Origin: a bacterium
GTDB lineage: Bacteria > Pseudomonadota > Gammaproteobacteria > Burkholderiales > Thiobacillaceae
NCBI GenBank assembly: GCA_009772925.1
Contig: WOUQ01000005.1
Span: forward strand, 186,001-250,000
DNA length: 64,000 bases
Direction of reading: 5' to 3'
Under the pieces are notes generated by a model. The model made no database searches and was not told the DNA's origin. It worked only from the letters and a program-made list of their open reading frames with translations. Below, in pieces: positions 8,918 to 17,945 of this stretch; the first letter of the stretch is position 1; every line of letters starts with the position of its first letter. The position numbers and the translations under genes were made by a program.

Positions 8918-9958
8918 TTACTGGAACATGTCCTTGTTGGCGGCCACCGCGCGCGCGTCGTTGATGTCGATGACGTTCCTGCGCACCATCTCCATCAGGC
9001 CCTGATCCAGGGTCTGCATGCCCAGGGATTGCCCGGTCTGGATGGAGGAATACATCTGCGCCACCTTGGCCTCGCGGATCAGGTTGCGGATGGCCGGCGT
9101 GCCCAGCATGATCTCGTGCACCGCCACGCGGCCACTGCCGTCCTTGCGCTTCAACAGGGTCTGTGAAATGACGGCGCGCAGGGACTCGGACAGCATCGCG
9201 CGCACCATTTCCTTCTCCGCGGCGGGAAACACGTCGATGATCCGGTCGATGGTCTTCGCCGCCGAGGAGGTATGCAGGGTGGCGAACACCAGGTGACCCG
9301 TTTCCGCTGCCGTCAGGGCGAGGCGGATGGTTTCCAGGTCACGCATTTCGCCAACCAGGACGACGTCCGGGTCTTCGCGCAAGGCCGAGCGCAGCGCCTC
9401 GGCGAAGCCGTGGGTATGGGGGCCGACCTCGCGCTGGTTGACCAGACAGCGCTTGCTCTTGTGCACGAATTCGATGGGATCCTCGATGGTGAGGATGTGG
9501 CTGTACTGGTTCTCGTTGACGTAATCCACCATGGCCGCCAGGGTGGTGGACTTGCCGGAACCCGTCGGCCCGGTGACGATGACGATGCCACGCGGGGTGT
9601 CGGAGATCTCCTTGAAGATCTTCGGCGCTTCCAGTTGTTCGAGGGTCAGCACCAGGCTGGGAATGGTCCGGAACACGGCGCCGGCGCCGCGTTCCTGGTT
9701 GAAGGCGTTGACCCGGAAGCGGGCCACGTCGCGCAATTCGAAGGAGAAGTCCAGTTCCAGGTGTTCCTCGTAGCCCTTGCGCTGGGCGTCGCTCATGATG
9801 TCATAGATCATGGCGCGGACTTCCTGGTTGTTCAGGGGCGGGACATTGATGCGGCGGATGTCGCCATGCACCCGGATCATGGGCGGCAGCCCGGCGGACA
9901 GGTGCAGATCGGAGGCCTTGTTCTTGACCGAGAAGGCAAGGAGCTCGGAAATTTCCAT
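8918..9958 (-). CDS. pilT: Type IV pilus retraction ATPase PilT
   Basis: A 346-residue hexameric ATPase driving pilus retraction and twitching motility. It carries Walker A GPTGSGKST (130-138), Walker B DVVLVGEMRD, FATLHTSSAAKTIDR and the diagnostic AIRNLIRE motif in the C-terminal domain. ATG 9958 gives the conserved MEISELLAFSVKNKASDLHLS start; in-frame upstream codons would run into divergent yggS. Only 46 bases separate it from yggS, so the two promoters must overlap or lie inside the neighbouring genes. pilT-pilU divergent from yggS-proC-yggT is a common betaproteobacterial order. Confidence 0.97.
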   Translation of the reverse strand: MEISELLAFSVKNKASDLHLSAGLPPMIRVHGDIRRINVPPLNNQEVRAMIYDIMSDAQRKGYEEHLELDFSFELRDVARFRVNAFNQERGAGAVFRTIPSLVLTLEQLEAPKIFKEISDTPRGIVIVTGPTGSGKSTTLAAMVDYVNENQYSHILTIEDPIEFVHKSKRCLVNQREVGPHTHGFAEALRSALREDPDVVLVGEMRDLETIRLALTAAETGHLVFATLHTSSAAKTIDRIIDVFPAAEKEMVRAMLSESLRAVISQTLLKRKDGSGRVAVHEIMLGTPAIRNLIREAKVAQMYSSIQTGQSLGMQTLDQGLMEMVRRNVIDINDARAVAANKDMFQ

Positions 9959-10004
9959 TATAATTCCCCGAGTTACGTGATTTTCCGAGGGAGCGCGGGG
10001 CATT

Positions 10005-10709
10005 ATGGGCGCAATCGCCGCAGCCTTGCAAGCTTGCGCGACGCGCATCGAAGCCGCCTGTGTCGCCTCGGGTCGTGATGCGCATTGTGCCCGTCTGCTG
10101 GCGGTTAGCAAGACCTTCCCGGCGAACGCCATCCGCGATGCGCATGCAGCCGGACAGCTTGCCTTCGGCGAGAGCTACGTGCAGGAAGCCCTGGCGAAAC
10201 TGGCCGTTCTCGCCGACCTCCCCCTCGAGTGGCACTTCATCGGCCCCCTGCAGAGCAACAAGAGTCGTGCCGTCGCGGAACACTTTGCTTGGGTGCATAG
10301 CCTGGAGACCGAAAGAATCGCGCGCCGCCTTTCGGAACAACGGCCACCCCATCTGCCGGCCCTCAATGTCTGCATCCAGGTCAACGTCAGCGGCGAAGCC
10401 AGCAAGCATGGCGTCGCACCCGACCAGGCCGTGCGCATGGCGAGCACGGTGGCCGCAATGCCCGGCCTTCGCGTGCGCGGGTTCATGACCATCCCTGAAG
10501 CGACACCGGACCTGGCGGTGCAGCGCGCCCGCTTCCGCCAGCTCGCCCGGCTGTACGACCAGGCACGCGCCCTGGGCCTGCCCCTCGACACCCTGTCCAT
10601 GGGCATGTCGGCCGACCTGGAGGCCGCCATCCTGGAAGGTGCGACAATGGTGCGCGTGGGCACGGCGATCTTCGGCGCCCGCGACCTCGGCAAGGAAAGG
10701 ACAGCATGA
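10005..10709 (+). CDS. yggS: YggS-family pyridoxal phosphate homeostasis protein
   Basis: A 234-residue cytoplasmic PLP-binding protein of the alanine-racemase-fold PROSC/YggS family. It buffers vitamin B6 and affects amino-acid pools but has no known catalytic activity. The PLP lysine is Lys36 in LLAVSKTFP; also visible are FGESYVQEA, EWHFIGPLQSNK and the phosphate-binding SMGMSADLEAAI segment. The stop codon overlaps the start of proC (ATGA), so the two are translationally coupled. Confidence 0.96.
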   Translation: MGAIAAALQACATRIEAACVASGRDAHCARLLAVSKTFPANAIRDAHAAGQLAFGESYVQEALAKLAVLADLPLEWHFIGPLQSNKSRAVAEHFAWVHSLETERIARRLSEQRPPHLPALNVCIQVNVSGEASKHGVAPDQAVRMASTVAAMPGLRVRGFMTIPEATPDLAVQRARFRQLARLYDQARALGLPLDTLSMGMSADLEAAILEGATMVRVGTAIFGARDLGKERTA

Positions 10710-11515
10710 ATCTCGGCTTCATCGGTGGCGGCAACATGGCCGCCGCGCTCATTGGCGGCTTGTTGCGCAAGGGCTACTCGGCGGAAACCATGCGCGTCGC
10801 CGAACCGCTCGCTGCGCGGCGCGCATGGCTGGCGTCGGAGTTCGGCGTGGCGGTGGAAGAAAACGCGGCCGAGACCCTCGGCGCCGACGTCATTCTGCTG
10901 GCGGTCAAGCCCCAGCAGATGGCGGCGCTGCTGCGCGCCCTGCCCGCCCCGGCGCCGGCACAGTTGGTGCTGTCCATCGCCGCCGGAGTGCGTGCCGGCG
11001 ACATCGCCCGCTGGCTCGGCGGACACCCCGCGGTGGTGCGCGCCATGCCGAACACGCCGGCCCTGGTGGGCGCCGGCGTCACCGGACTGTACGCCCTGCC
11101 CGGGGTCAGCGCGCCGCAGAAAGACTGGGCAGAAAAAGTCATGTTGGCGGTCGGCGAGGTACTCTGGGTGGACGACGAGGGCCTGATCGACGCCGTCACC
11201 GCGATTTCCGGCAGCGGCCCCGCCTATGTGTTCTATTTCATGGAGGCTCTCGAACAGGCCGCCCTGGCACTGGGACTGCAAGCGGCCGACGCGCGCCGAC
11301 TCAGCCTGCACACCTTTTTCGGCGCCGCTGCCCTGGCCGTTCAGGACGCCTCTTCCCCGGCCGAGCTGCGGGCGAAGGTCACCTCCAAGGGCGGCACCAC
11401 CGAGCGCGGTCTGCGCGCCTTGGAGGAAGCCGGCGTGGCCGACGCCATACTCAGTGCGGCGCGCGCCGCCGCCGCGCGCGCCGGCGAACTGGGCGACCTG
11501 CTGGGACGCGAGTGA
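10706..11515 (+). CDS. proC: Pyrroline-5-carboxylate reductase
   Basis: A 269-residue NAD(P)H-dependent enzyme making the last step of proline synthesis. The N-terminal Rossmann motif is LGFIGGGNMAAALIGGL. The ILLAVKPQQM and VRAMPNTPALVGAGVTGLY segments and the C-terminal VTSKGGTTERGLRALEE are characteristic of ProC. It overlaps yggS upstream by four bases and yggT downstream by one base, within the yggS-proC-yggT-DUF167 operon. Confidence 0.97.
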   Translation: MNLGFIGGGNMAAALIGGLLRKGYSAETMRVAEPLAARRAWLASEFGVAVEENAAETLGADVILLAVKPQQMAALLRALPAPAPAQLVLSIAAGVRAGDIARWLGGHPAVVRAMPNTPALVGAGVTGLYALPGVSAPQKDWAEKVMLAVGEVLWVDDEGLIDAVTAISGSGPAYVFYFMEALEQAALALGLQAADARRLSLHTFFGAAALAVQDASSPAELRAKVTSKGGTTERGLRALEEAGVADAILSAARAAAARAGELGDLLGRE

Positions 11516-12093
11516 TGTTCGCCGACGCCTTCCAGTTCCTCCTGCGCACCGCCTTCGATCTGCTGGCCTGCGCCTTCTTCATGCGCTTCTGGATGCAATG
11601 GGCGCGCGTGCCCTTCCGCAATCCCTTCGCCCAGTTCCTGATCAAGGTGACGGATTTCGCGGTACGTCCGGCGCGCCGTCTCATCCCCGGCCTGTTCGGC
11701 CTGGACCTGGCCAGCCTGTTGCTATTCTTCATGGCCGAATTGCTCATGGTGCTGGGGGTGCACTGGATCACGGGCTACCCCTTCGCCCTCGCCGGGCTTG
11801 ACGTGCTGCCGGGCTTCCTGCTTCTGGCTCTGGCATCCGCCCTGCGTCTGGCCTTCTATCTGCTGATCGGTTTCGTGCTGATCCAGGCGGTGATTTCCTG
11901 GATCAATCCGTTCTCGCCGCTGGCGCCGGTGTTCTATGCCCTGTCGCGCCCGGTCCTGGCGCCTTTCCAGAAGATCATCCCGCCCATCAGCGGCGTCGAC
12001 CTGTCGCCGCTGGCGGCCATCATCCTCATCCAGTTGGTGCTGATCTCGCCGGTTACCGCCCTGGAACAGTACGCCGCCGGCATGGTGCGATGA
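11515..12093 (+). CDS. yggT: YggT family inner-membrane protein
   Basis: A 192-residue protein with four to five hydrophobic helices in two repeats of the YGGT domain. Each repeat has an RFWMQWARVPFRNPFAQF-like or LIQAVISWINPFSPLAPVF element followed by a P-x-L-x-P-F/RR turn (RPARRLIPG and RPVLAPFQKIIPP). Family members are linked to osmotic and potassium tolerance and to cell-division or photosystem assembly; the biochemical role is unresolved. The start overlaps the proC stop (TGATG). Confidence 0.93.
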   Translation: MFADAFQFLLRTAFDLLACAFFMRFWMQWARVPFRNPFAQFLIKVTDFAVRPARRLIPGLFGLDLASLLLFFMAELLMVLGVHWITGYPFALAGLDVLPGFLLLALASALRLAFYLLIGFVLIQAVISWINPFSPLAPVFYALSRPVLAPFQKIIPPISGVDLSPLAAIILIQLVLISPVTALEQYAAGMVR

Positions 12094-12123
12094 TCGGGTG
12101 TCCTTTTCGGCTTGGCGCCGGGC

Positions 12124-12435
12124 ATGATCGCTACTGAAACAGGCTCGAACTGGCTGCGCCCGCTCGCCGACGGCGTGGAAATCATTCTGCACATCCAGCC
12201 TGGAGCCTGCCGCACCGAGATCGTCGGCCCGCGCGGCGACGCCCTCAAGGTTCGCGTCGCCGCGCGGGCGGTGGATGGGGCCGCCAACGAGGCATTGCTG
12301 GATTTCCTCGCGCAGTGTCTTGGCTTGCGCCGGAGAGCGGTTAGAATCCTGCGTGGAGAACTATCCCGCCACAAGGCAATCTGGGCCGCCATCGGCCCAG
12401 ACGTGGCGATACGGCGACTCATGGGGACAACTTGA
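12124..12435 (+). CDS. DUF167 (YggU) family protein
   Basis: A 103-residue small alpha/beta protein of the DUF167/YggU family, usually encoded with yggT. Diagnostic segments are ILHIQPGACRTEIVGPRGDALKVRVAA (the basic/glycine patch) and AVDGAANEALLDFLAQCLG, ending near VRILRGELSRHKAIW. ATG 12124 is preferred over TTG 12112. Its function is unknown; the fold suggests nucleic-acid binding. It overlaps the start of the dynamin-like gene by one base. Confidence 0.9.
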   Translation: MIATETGSNWLRPLADGVEIILHIQPGACRTEIVGPRGDALKVRVAARAVDGAANEALLDFLAQCLGLRRRAVRILRGELSRHKAIWAAIGPDVAIRRLMGTT

Positions 12436-14408
12436 TGAATTATGGTCTGGAAAGCGGCATCACCCGGTTCAAGAACCGGCGTGACCGGCTTGTGAAGGTG
12501 GTCACAGCCTACAAGGAATGGCTGGAGCATCACACCGAGGCTGAGCCGGAACAGTTGCTGCGCCTCTACGACCTGACCGAGAACCTGAAGCGGGACCGGC
12601 TCATGGTGGCCTTCGTCGCCGAGTTCAGCCGCGGCAAGACCGAGCTCATCAACGCCCTCTTCTTCTCCGACTTCAAGCAGCGCCTGCTGCCCTCGGACGC
12701 CGGCCGCACCACCATGTGCCCCACCGAGATTTACTTTGACGCGGGCACCGAACCTTACATCCGCCTGCTGCCCATCGAGACCCGCTTCCGCGACGACAGC
12801 ATCAACGCGCTGAAACGGCTGCCGGTGGAGTGGAGCACCATCAAGCTGGACGTGTCCGACCCCAACGCCATGGTCACCGCCATGCGCAAGCTGGCGGAAA
12901 CCAAAATCGTCTTCAAGGTGGAGGCCCGCGCCCTCGGGTTGTGGGACGAGAACGACCCCAACCTGGGCTACATGGTGAAGGACCAGGATCGCGTCGAGAT
13001 TCCGGCGTGGCGCTACGCCATGATCAACTACCCGCATCCGCTGCTGGAATCGGGCCTGGCCATCCTCGACACGCCGGGCCTCAATGCCATGGGCGCGGAA
13101 CCGGAACTGACCATTTCCGCGATCCCCAACGCCCACGCCCTGCTCTTCCTGCTGGCGACCGACACCGGCGTGACCCAGTCCGACTACGAAATCTGGAACA
13201 AGTGGGTGTCCAAGCACGCCAGCCAGCACTACGCCGTGCTGAACAAGATCGACATGCTGTGGGACGACCTCAAGACCGATGAGGAGATCGGCCGCACCAT
13301 CCAGCGCCAGATCGAGTCCACCGCCACCCAGCTCAACATCACACCGGCCAGCGTCATGGCCATTTCCGCGCAGAAGGCCCTGGTCGGCAAGATCCGCGGC
13401 GACCAGGATCTGCTCAAGCGCTCCGGCATCCAGGCCCTGGAAGTCATGCTGGCGCGGGAAATCATCCCCTCGCGCGAGAAGATCATGCGCGAATCGGTGG
13501 TGCGCGAGGTCGGGCCTCTGCTCAACGAAGCGCGGGAAACCGCGCACAACCGCATCCAGGCCATGCGCCAGAACCTGCTCGACCTGCAGGCGCTGTCCGG
13601 CAAGAACCAGCAGATCGTCGGCCAGATGCGCGAAAAGATGCTGCACGACAAGCAGGTCTACGACGAAACCACGCGCAACTTCAACGTCACCCGCAAGGTG
13701 GTGGCGCAGCAGGGATGGGAATTGCTGGCCCGTCTGGACGACGACCGCATGGACAAGATCATCGAGGAATCGATGATGGCGATCAACGACAGCTGGACCA
13801 CCGCCGGCCTGATCAAGGGCATGCAATTGTTGATCCGTCGCATGGGCGCCGAATTCGACTTCGCCAACCAGCAGTGCGGCGGCATCAAGCAACTGCTCAA
13901 TTCCGCCTATCAGCGCTTCCATGAAGTCCACGGCATGGAACGCATGGATCCGCCCAACCTGGAGCTCTCCCGCTATCGCGCCCGTCTCGACGAGCTCATG
14001 GTGAACACCCAGGAGTTCTGCACCGACCCGCTGAACATCATGCTGGAAAAGCGCTTCATGGTGAAAAAGTTCTACATCGCCCTGGTCACACAGGCCCGCA
14101 TCCTGTTCCAGCAGGTCCGCATCGAGGCGGAAACCTGGCTGCGCCTGACGCTGGATCCGATCGTCGTGCGCATCACCGAACACAAGGCGCAACTCGAGCA
14201 TCGCCTGGAGAACCTCAACAAGGTGCACGCCAATCTGGGTTCCATCCAGGAGCGCAGCACCGCCGTCAGCCGCGACATGGTCAAGATCAAGCTGCAGGTC
14301 GATCAGATCGAGGAAATCGCCAAGGAATTCTCTCTGCTCACGGGCGTGGCCGTGCGTCCCATGGGCGAGCTGCCGGAAACCGGCGCCGCCGCACCCGCTT
14401 CAGCCTGA
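12435..14408 (+). CDS. Dynamin-like large GTPase family protein
   Basis: A 657-residue protein with an N-terminal GTPase domain (about residues 50-330) followed by a long helical region to the end, consistent with a bacterial dynamin-like stalk. The G1 loop at 62-69 reads AEFSRGKT, lacking the first glycine of GxxxxGKS/T. G3 is DTPG at 212-215 and G4 is NKID at 270-273. The C-terminal 300 residues are predicted helical and end in an Ala/Pro tail; no clear transmembrane helix is visible. The start overlaps the DUF167 stop (TGATG), so it belongs to the yggS-proC-yggT operon. It converges on rng. Bacterial dynamins remodel or protect membranes; this role is inferred. Confidence 0.82.
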   Translation: MNYGLESGITRFKNRRDRLVKVVTAYKEWLEHHTEAEPEQLLRLYDLTENLKRDRLMVAFVAEFSRGKTELINALFFSDFKQRLLPSDAGRTTMCPTEIYFDAGTEPYIRLLPIETRFRDDSINALKRLPVEWSTIKLDVSDPNAMVTAMRKLAETKIVFKVEARALGLWDENDPNLGYMVKDQDRVEIPAWRYAMINYPHPLLESGLAILDTPGLNAMGAEPELTISAIPNAHALLFLLATDTGVTQSDYEIWNKWVSKHASQHYAVLNKIDMLWDDLKTDEEIGRTIQRQIESTATQLNITPASVMAISAQKALVGKIRGDQDLLKRSGIQALEVMLAREIIPSREKIMRESVVREVGPLLNEARETAHNRIQAMRQNLLDLQALSGKNQQIVGQMREKMLHDKQVYDETTRNFNVTRKVVAQQGWELLARLDDDRMDKIIEESMMAINDSWTTAGLIKGMQLLIRRMGAEFDFANQQCGGIKQLLNSAYQRFHEVHGMERMDPPNLELSRYRARLDELMVNTQEFCTDPLNIMLEKRFMVKKFYIALVTQARILFQQVRIEAETWLRLTLDPIVVRITEHKAQLEHRLENLNKVHANLGSIQERSTAVSRDMVKIKLQVDQIEEIAKEFSLLTGVAVRPMGELPETGAAAPASA

Positions 14409-14432
14409 CTTAACCTTTCTGCGGGGCCGCGC

Positions 14433-15884
14433 TCAGAGCAGGATGATGTCGTACTGCTCCTGGCTGAACAGACTTTCCACCTGCAGCGACACCGGCTTGG
14501 CGATGAAATCGGAGAGCTGCGCCAGGCTTTGCGACTCCTCGTCGAGGAACAGGTCGATCACGGTCTGTGAAGCCATGATGCGGAACTCGCGCGCATTGAA
14601 CTGACGCGCTTCCCGCATCAGCGCCCGCAAAATTTCATAGCAGATGGTCTGCGCAGTCTTGATCTGACCGCGCCCCTGGCAGGTCGGGCAGGGCTCGCAC
14701 AACACCCGGGTCAGGCTTTCGCGCGTGCGTTTGCGTGTCATCTCCACCAGGCCCAGCGAGGTGAAACCGTTGATGGTCATGCGCGTGCGGTCGCGCGCCA
14801 GGGCCTTGGACAATTCGGCCAGCACGGCCGCCTTGTGCTCCTGGCTGTCCATGTCGATGAAATCCAGGATGATGATGCCTCCCAGGTTCCGCAGCCGCAG
14901 CTGGCGGGCAATGGTCTGCGCCGCCTCCAGGTTGGTCTTGAAGATGGTTTCGTCGAAGGTCCGTCCGCTGGTGAAACTGCCGGTATTGACGTCGATGGTG
15001 GTCAGCGCCTCGGTCTGGTCGACGATCAGGTAGCCGCCCGACTTCAGGTCGACGCGCCTGCCCAGCGCCTTCTCGATTTCCTCCTCGACACCGTAGAGAT
15101 CGAACAGAGGTCGCTCGCCGGAGTAGTGGCTGATCTTGCCGGCAACATTGCGGGTGAACTCCGCGGCGAAGGCGTCCATGCGCAGGAAGGTCTCCCGCGA
15201 GTCGACCAGGATGCGGCTGGTTTCCGAGGTGGAAAAATCCCGCAACACCCGGTGCGCCAAATCCAGTTCCTGGTAGATCAGGACCGGGCCGGAACGATTG
15301 TCCGAACGGGCCTGGATGGCGTCCCACAAAGTGTGCAGATACTCCACGTCGGCCGCCAGTTCGGCGTCCTCCGCCATGTTGGCCATGGTGCGGATGATGA
15401 AGCCGCCGTTGGGCTCCAGCGGCAGCATGCGCGTCAGCCGCTCGCGCAGCATTTCCCGCTCGCTTTCGTCCTCGATGCGCTGGGAGATGCCGATGCGCGT
15501 CTCCTGCGGCAGGAAGACCAGGAAGCGGCCCGCCATGCTGATCTGCGTAGACAGGCGCGCCCCCTTGGCACCGATGGGATCCTTGATCACCTGCACGAGG
15601 ATGCTCTGCCCCTCGTGCAGTACCTTCTCGATGGGACGCGGGCAGTTGTCGCAGCGCGCTTCCAGAATGTCACCGACATGCAGGAAAGCCGCCCGGTCCA
15701 GACCGATATCGATGAAGGCCGACTGCATGCCGGGCAGCACCCTGCTCACCTTGCCCAGATAAACGTTGCCGACCAGGCCGCGCTGGCTGGTGCGCTCGAT
15801 GTGCAGTTCCTGCACAGCGCCCAGAAGAATCAACGCCACGCGGGTCTCCTGGGGAGTCACGTTGATGAGGATTTCCTCGCTCAT
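14433..15884 (-). CDS. rng: Ribonuclease G
   Basis: A 483-residue endoribonuclease of the RNase E/G family that matures the 16S rRNA 5' end and degrades mRNAs. It has an S1 RNA-binding domain near residues 35-130, the 5'-sensor/RNase H-like region, the catalytic LGGIIILDFIDMDSQEH segment (DNase I-like subdomain), and the zinc-link CEPCPTCQGRG near residue 395. The length matches RNase G, not RNase E, since there is no long disordered tail. It overlaps maf by four bases and is the third gene of rlmH-maf-rng. Confidence 0.97.
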   Translation of the reverse strand: MSEEILINVTPQETRVALILLGAVQELHIERTSQRGLVGNVYLGKVSRVLPGMQSAFIDIGLDRAAFLHVGDILEARCDNCPRPIEKVLHEGQSILVQVIKDPIGAKGARLSTQISMAGRFLVFLPQETRIGISQRIEDESEREMLRERLTRMLPLEPNGGFIIRTMANMAEDAELAADVEYLHTLWDAIQARSDNRSGPVLIYQELDLAHRVLRDFSTSETSRILVDSRETFLRMDAFAAEFTRNVAGKISHYSGERPLFDLYGVEEEIEKALGRRVDLKSGGYLIVDQTEALTTIDVNTGSFTSGRTFDETIFKTNLEAAQTIARQLRLRNLGGIIILDFIDMDSQEHKAAVLAELSKALARDRTRMTINGFTSLGLVEMTRKRTRESLTRVLCEPCPTCQGRGQIKTAQTICYEILRALMREARQFNAREFRIMASQTVIDLFLDEESQSLAQLSDFIAKPVSLQVESLFSQEQYDIILL

Positions 15885-16501
15885 AGGATGTCGAAGCCCA
15901 CGGATTTCAGTAATTCGGATGTCTCGTACAGCGGCAGCCCCATGACGCCGGAATAGCTGCCGGAGAGGTGTTCGATGAAGACCGCCGCGCGCCCCTGGAT
16001 GCCATAGCCGCCGGCCTTGTCGTAGACCTCGCGGCTGGCGACATAGGCCTGGATCTCGGCTTCGCTGATGTCCCGGAAGCGCACGTTGCTGACCGACACG
16101 GCCGAGCGCACATAGCCCTCATCGGCCAGGGCCACCGCCGTCAACACCCGATGCGTGCGTCCCGAATAGGCGCGCAGCATCGCGGCGGCTTCATCGACGT
16201 GGGCGGGCTTGCCGAGGATGCGGCGATCGAGGACCACCGTGGTGTCGGCCGCCAATATAGGCCAGGGTGGCAGGTTGCGTCCCAGGCGCGCGCGGTGGCC
16301 CGCCTCCGCCTTCAGCATGGCCAGTCGGGTCACATAGGCGCGCGGACTTTCCCGCGGCAAGGGGGCTTCATCGACATCCAGGCGTCCCTGCGACACGCGC
16401 GTGGGCAATACCGTCGGCTCGACGCCAATCTGGCGCAACAACTCCAGCCTGCGCGGCGACCGCGAGGCCAGGTACAGATGCCTTGTGGAGAAAGGTCTCA
16501 T
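15881..16501 (-). CDS. maf: Maf-like nucleoside triphosphate pyrophosphatase
   Basis: A 206-residue house-cleaning pyrophosphatase that hydrolyses dTTP/UTP and modified nucleotides. Motifs are LASRSPRRLELLRQIG at the N-terminus, ILAADTTVVLDRRILGKP in the centre, and YDKAGGYGIQGRAAVFIEHLSGSYSGVMGLPLYET at the C-terminus. This fits the dTTPase (YhdE) subgroup. It sits between rlmH, with a 64-base gap, and rng, which it overlaps, the usual order in betaproteobacteria. Confidence 0.96.
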   Translation of the reverse strand: MRPFSTRHLYLASRSPRRLELLRQIGVEPTVLPTRVSQGRLDVDEAPLPRESPRAYVTRLAMLKAEAGHRARLGRNLPPWPILAADTTVVLDRRILGKPAHVDEAAAMLRAYSGRTHRVLTAVALADEGYVRSAVSVSNVRFRDISEAEIQAYVASREVYDKAGGYGIQGRAAVFIEHLSGSYSGVMGLPLYETSELLKSVGFDIL

Positions 16502-16565
16502 GACAACGAAGTGTACCCGCTAATGCCACGCAGCCATGCAGGCCGCATCCCCGCCCAGCGAGCGC

Positions 16566-17033
16566 CTACTCGCGGTGGTAGGGGTGGTTCCGCAGCAGGC
16601 TGGCCGCACGATAGAGCTGCTCGGCGAGTAGGACGCGGGCCAGGGCGTGCGGCAAAGTCAGACGGGACAGCGCCAGCGTCGCTTCGGCCCGCTCCAGAAT
16701 CGAGGGCGCAAGACCGTCGGCACCACCGATCATCAGACAGGTATCCCGACCGGAAGCCATCCAGCGCTGCAGCAGATCGGCCAACTCGCGCGTGGAAAGT
16801 TGCGCGCCATGTTCATCCAGCGCTACCAGACGGCTACCTTCCGGCTGCTTCTCCAGCAGGCGCGCGGCCTCCGCCTGTTTGATGGCGGTTGCCGCACGGC
16901 CCGCGCGATTCTCCGGCCGGATCTCCCGCAGATCCACGCGCGCCTCCCTGGGCATGCGCTTGAGGTACTCGGCGGTGGCCGCCTCCGCCCAGGCCGGCAA
17001 ACGGTCACCGACCGCGAGCAGGATCAGGCGCAT
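16566..17033 (-). CDS. rlmH: 23S rRNA pseudouridine-1915 N3-methyltransferase
   Basis: A 155-residue SPOUT methyltransferase that uses SAM to methylate pseudouridine 1915 of 23S rRNA in assembled ribosomes. The knot region is visible as CLMIGGADGLAPSI, LPHALARVLLAEQLYRAASLLRNHPYHRE at the C-terminus, and VALDEHGAQLSTRELA in the middle. ATG 17033 gives the standard length; the in-frame GTG at 17042 is less likely. rsfS and nadD, commonly upstream, are not present; instead the tRNA-Ala gene lies 160 bases away on the other strand. Confidence 0.97.
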   Translation of the reverse strand: MRLILLAVGDRLPAWAEAATAEYLKRMPREARVDLREIRPENRAGRAATAIKQAEAARLLEKQPEGSRLVALDEHGAQLSTRELADLLQRWMASGRDTCLMIGGADGLAPSILERAEATLALSRLTLPHALARVLLAEQLYRAASLLRNHPYHRE

Positions 17034-17196
17034 GGCGCGCACTCCACAAGCCGTGCAAGGCCGGCGGTAAGCCTGTGGGCAGCGCTGCGGAGAAGCGATT
17101 CGATTGACATGCGCCGACTATATCCGCAGCACGAAAAAACTTCGCCCCACTCTTTACAAGCCACGCCTCGATCCCTAGAATGCGCGACTCTCGTGT

Positions 17197-17272
<76 letters not shown>

Positions 17273-17314
17273 CCGATCGAGAAAGCCCGGTTCGCCGGGC
17301 CTTCGGCCTCATAA

Positions 17315-17390
17315 GTCCCTATCGTCTAGAGGCCTAGGACATCGCCCTTTCACGGCGGTAACCGGGGTTCGAATCCCCGTGGGGACGCCA
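17315..17390 (+). tRNA. tRNA-Glu (TTC anticodon)
   Basis: A 76-nt cloverleaf. The acceptor GTCCCTA pairs with the 3' strand of GGGGAC-G-CCA, the anticodon arm CGCCC-TTTCACG carries anticodon TTC, and the T-arm is CGGGG-TTCGAAT-CCCCG. CCA is encoded. It follows tRNA-Ala by 42 bases and precedes a strong terminator. Confidence 0.97.
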
Positions 17391-17404
17391 GAACACGGAC
17401 TGGC

Positions 17405-17440
17405 ACGACAACGGCCCGCACACGCGGGCCGTTGTCGTTT
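17405..17440 (+). terminator. Terminator of the tRNA-Ala/tRNA-Glu unit
   Basis: A perfect 15-bp stem (17405-17419 with 17424-17438) with loop ACAC, followed by a short T-rich run. It lies 15 bases after tRNA-Glu. Confidence 0.85.
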
Positions 17441-17895
17441 GTGTCCCGGATGGATATCCCTTCGACCCGCATCACCCCTGTCCAGGCTCGGCTGCGCTGC
17501 GGAGAGTATTGCGGCCACCATGCCTTGCCGGAGAAATTGTGCCCAGCAACATCACGAGCCACTTATACACAGTCGCGGGGCTTGACCGGAAGCTATCCAT
17601 GGGGCAGGTATCGACTCTCCGCGATGCGGCGGAACTCATTGTTTTATAGGCAGAATAATTCTGCCCATTTTCTAGGCTGACAGCCTAAGTGCGCGATTTT
17701 TCGATTGTTCTCGTGGATGCACGCAGGTTTTTCCACATAGTTATCCACATGCCTGGTGGACAAGCCGAAATCCTTGTTTCGGCTGAAATGATTCCAGGTG
17801 ACTGTTGCCAAACAACTTGAACAAACCACCGTATTCACGCGTTGCTGCGCGACAGTGGATAGGTCTGCGCGGCACTTTGTCAAAGATTTCGCACG
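17441..17895. other. Gene-free region with an AT-rich stretch and a DnaA-box triplet
   Basis: No credible gene is present between the tRNA terminator and the terminator of the OmpA-type gene. The stretch 17638-17715 is AT-rich compared with its surroundings. It is followed by three DnaA-box-like 9-mers: TTTTCCACA (17729-17737), a perfect TTATCCACA (17741-17749), and GTGGACAA (17756-17763) on the opposite strand. A GCCGAAA/TTTCGGC hairpin follows at 17764-17783. The same spacing recurs at 28319-28370. Confidence 0.7.
17729..17780 (+). promoter_or_regulatory. DnaA-box triplet element, copy A
   Basis: Contains the perfect DnaA consensus TTATCCACA at 17741, a TTTTCCACA box 12 bases upstream, an inverted GTGGACAA 15 bases downstream, and CTTGTTTC 32 bases downstream. 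All four offsets are identical in copy B (28319-28370). It could titrate, reactivate or be regulated by DnaA; no function is demonstrated. Confidence 0.6.
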
Positions 17896-17925
17896 AAAAA
17901 AAGCCCCCGACACCGTGCCGGGGGC
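17896..17925 (-). terminator. Terminator of the OmpA-type gene
   Basis: Stem GCCCCCG (17903-17909) with CGGGGGC (17919-17925) and a minus-strand run of seven T residues (17896-17902), 20 bases after the stop codon. Confidence 0.85.
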
Positions 17926-17945
17926 CATGAACGAATTACTCCGCT

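Noticed and set aside
11934-14228. 764-codon minus-strand frame opposite the dynamin-like gene
   Set aside because: No motifs and a composition typical of antisense; the plus strand has G3 and G4 motifs.
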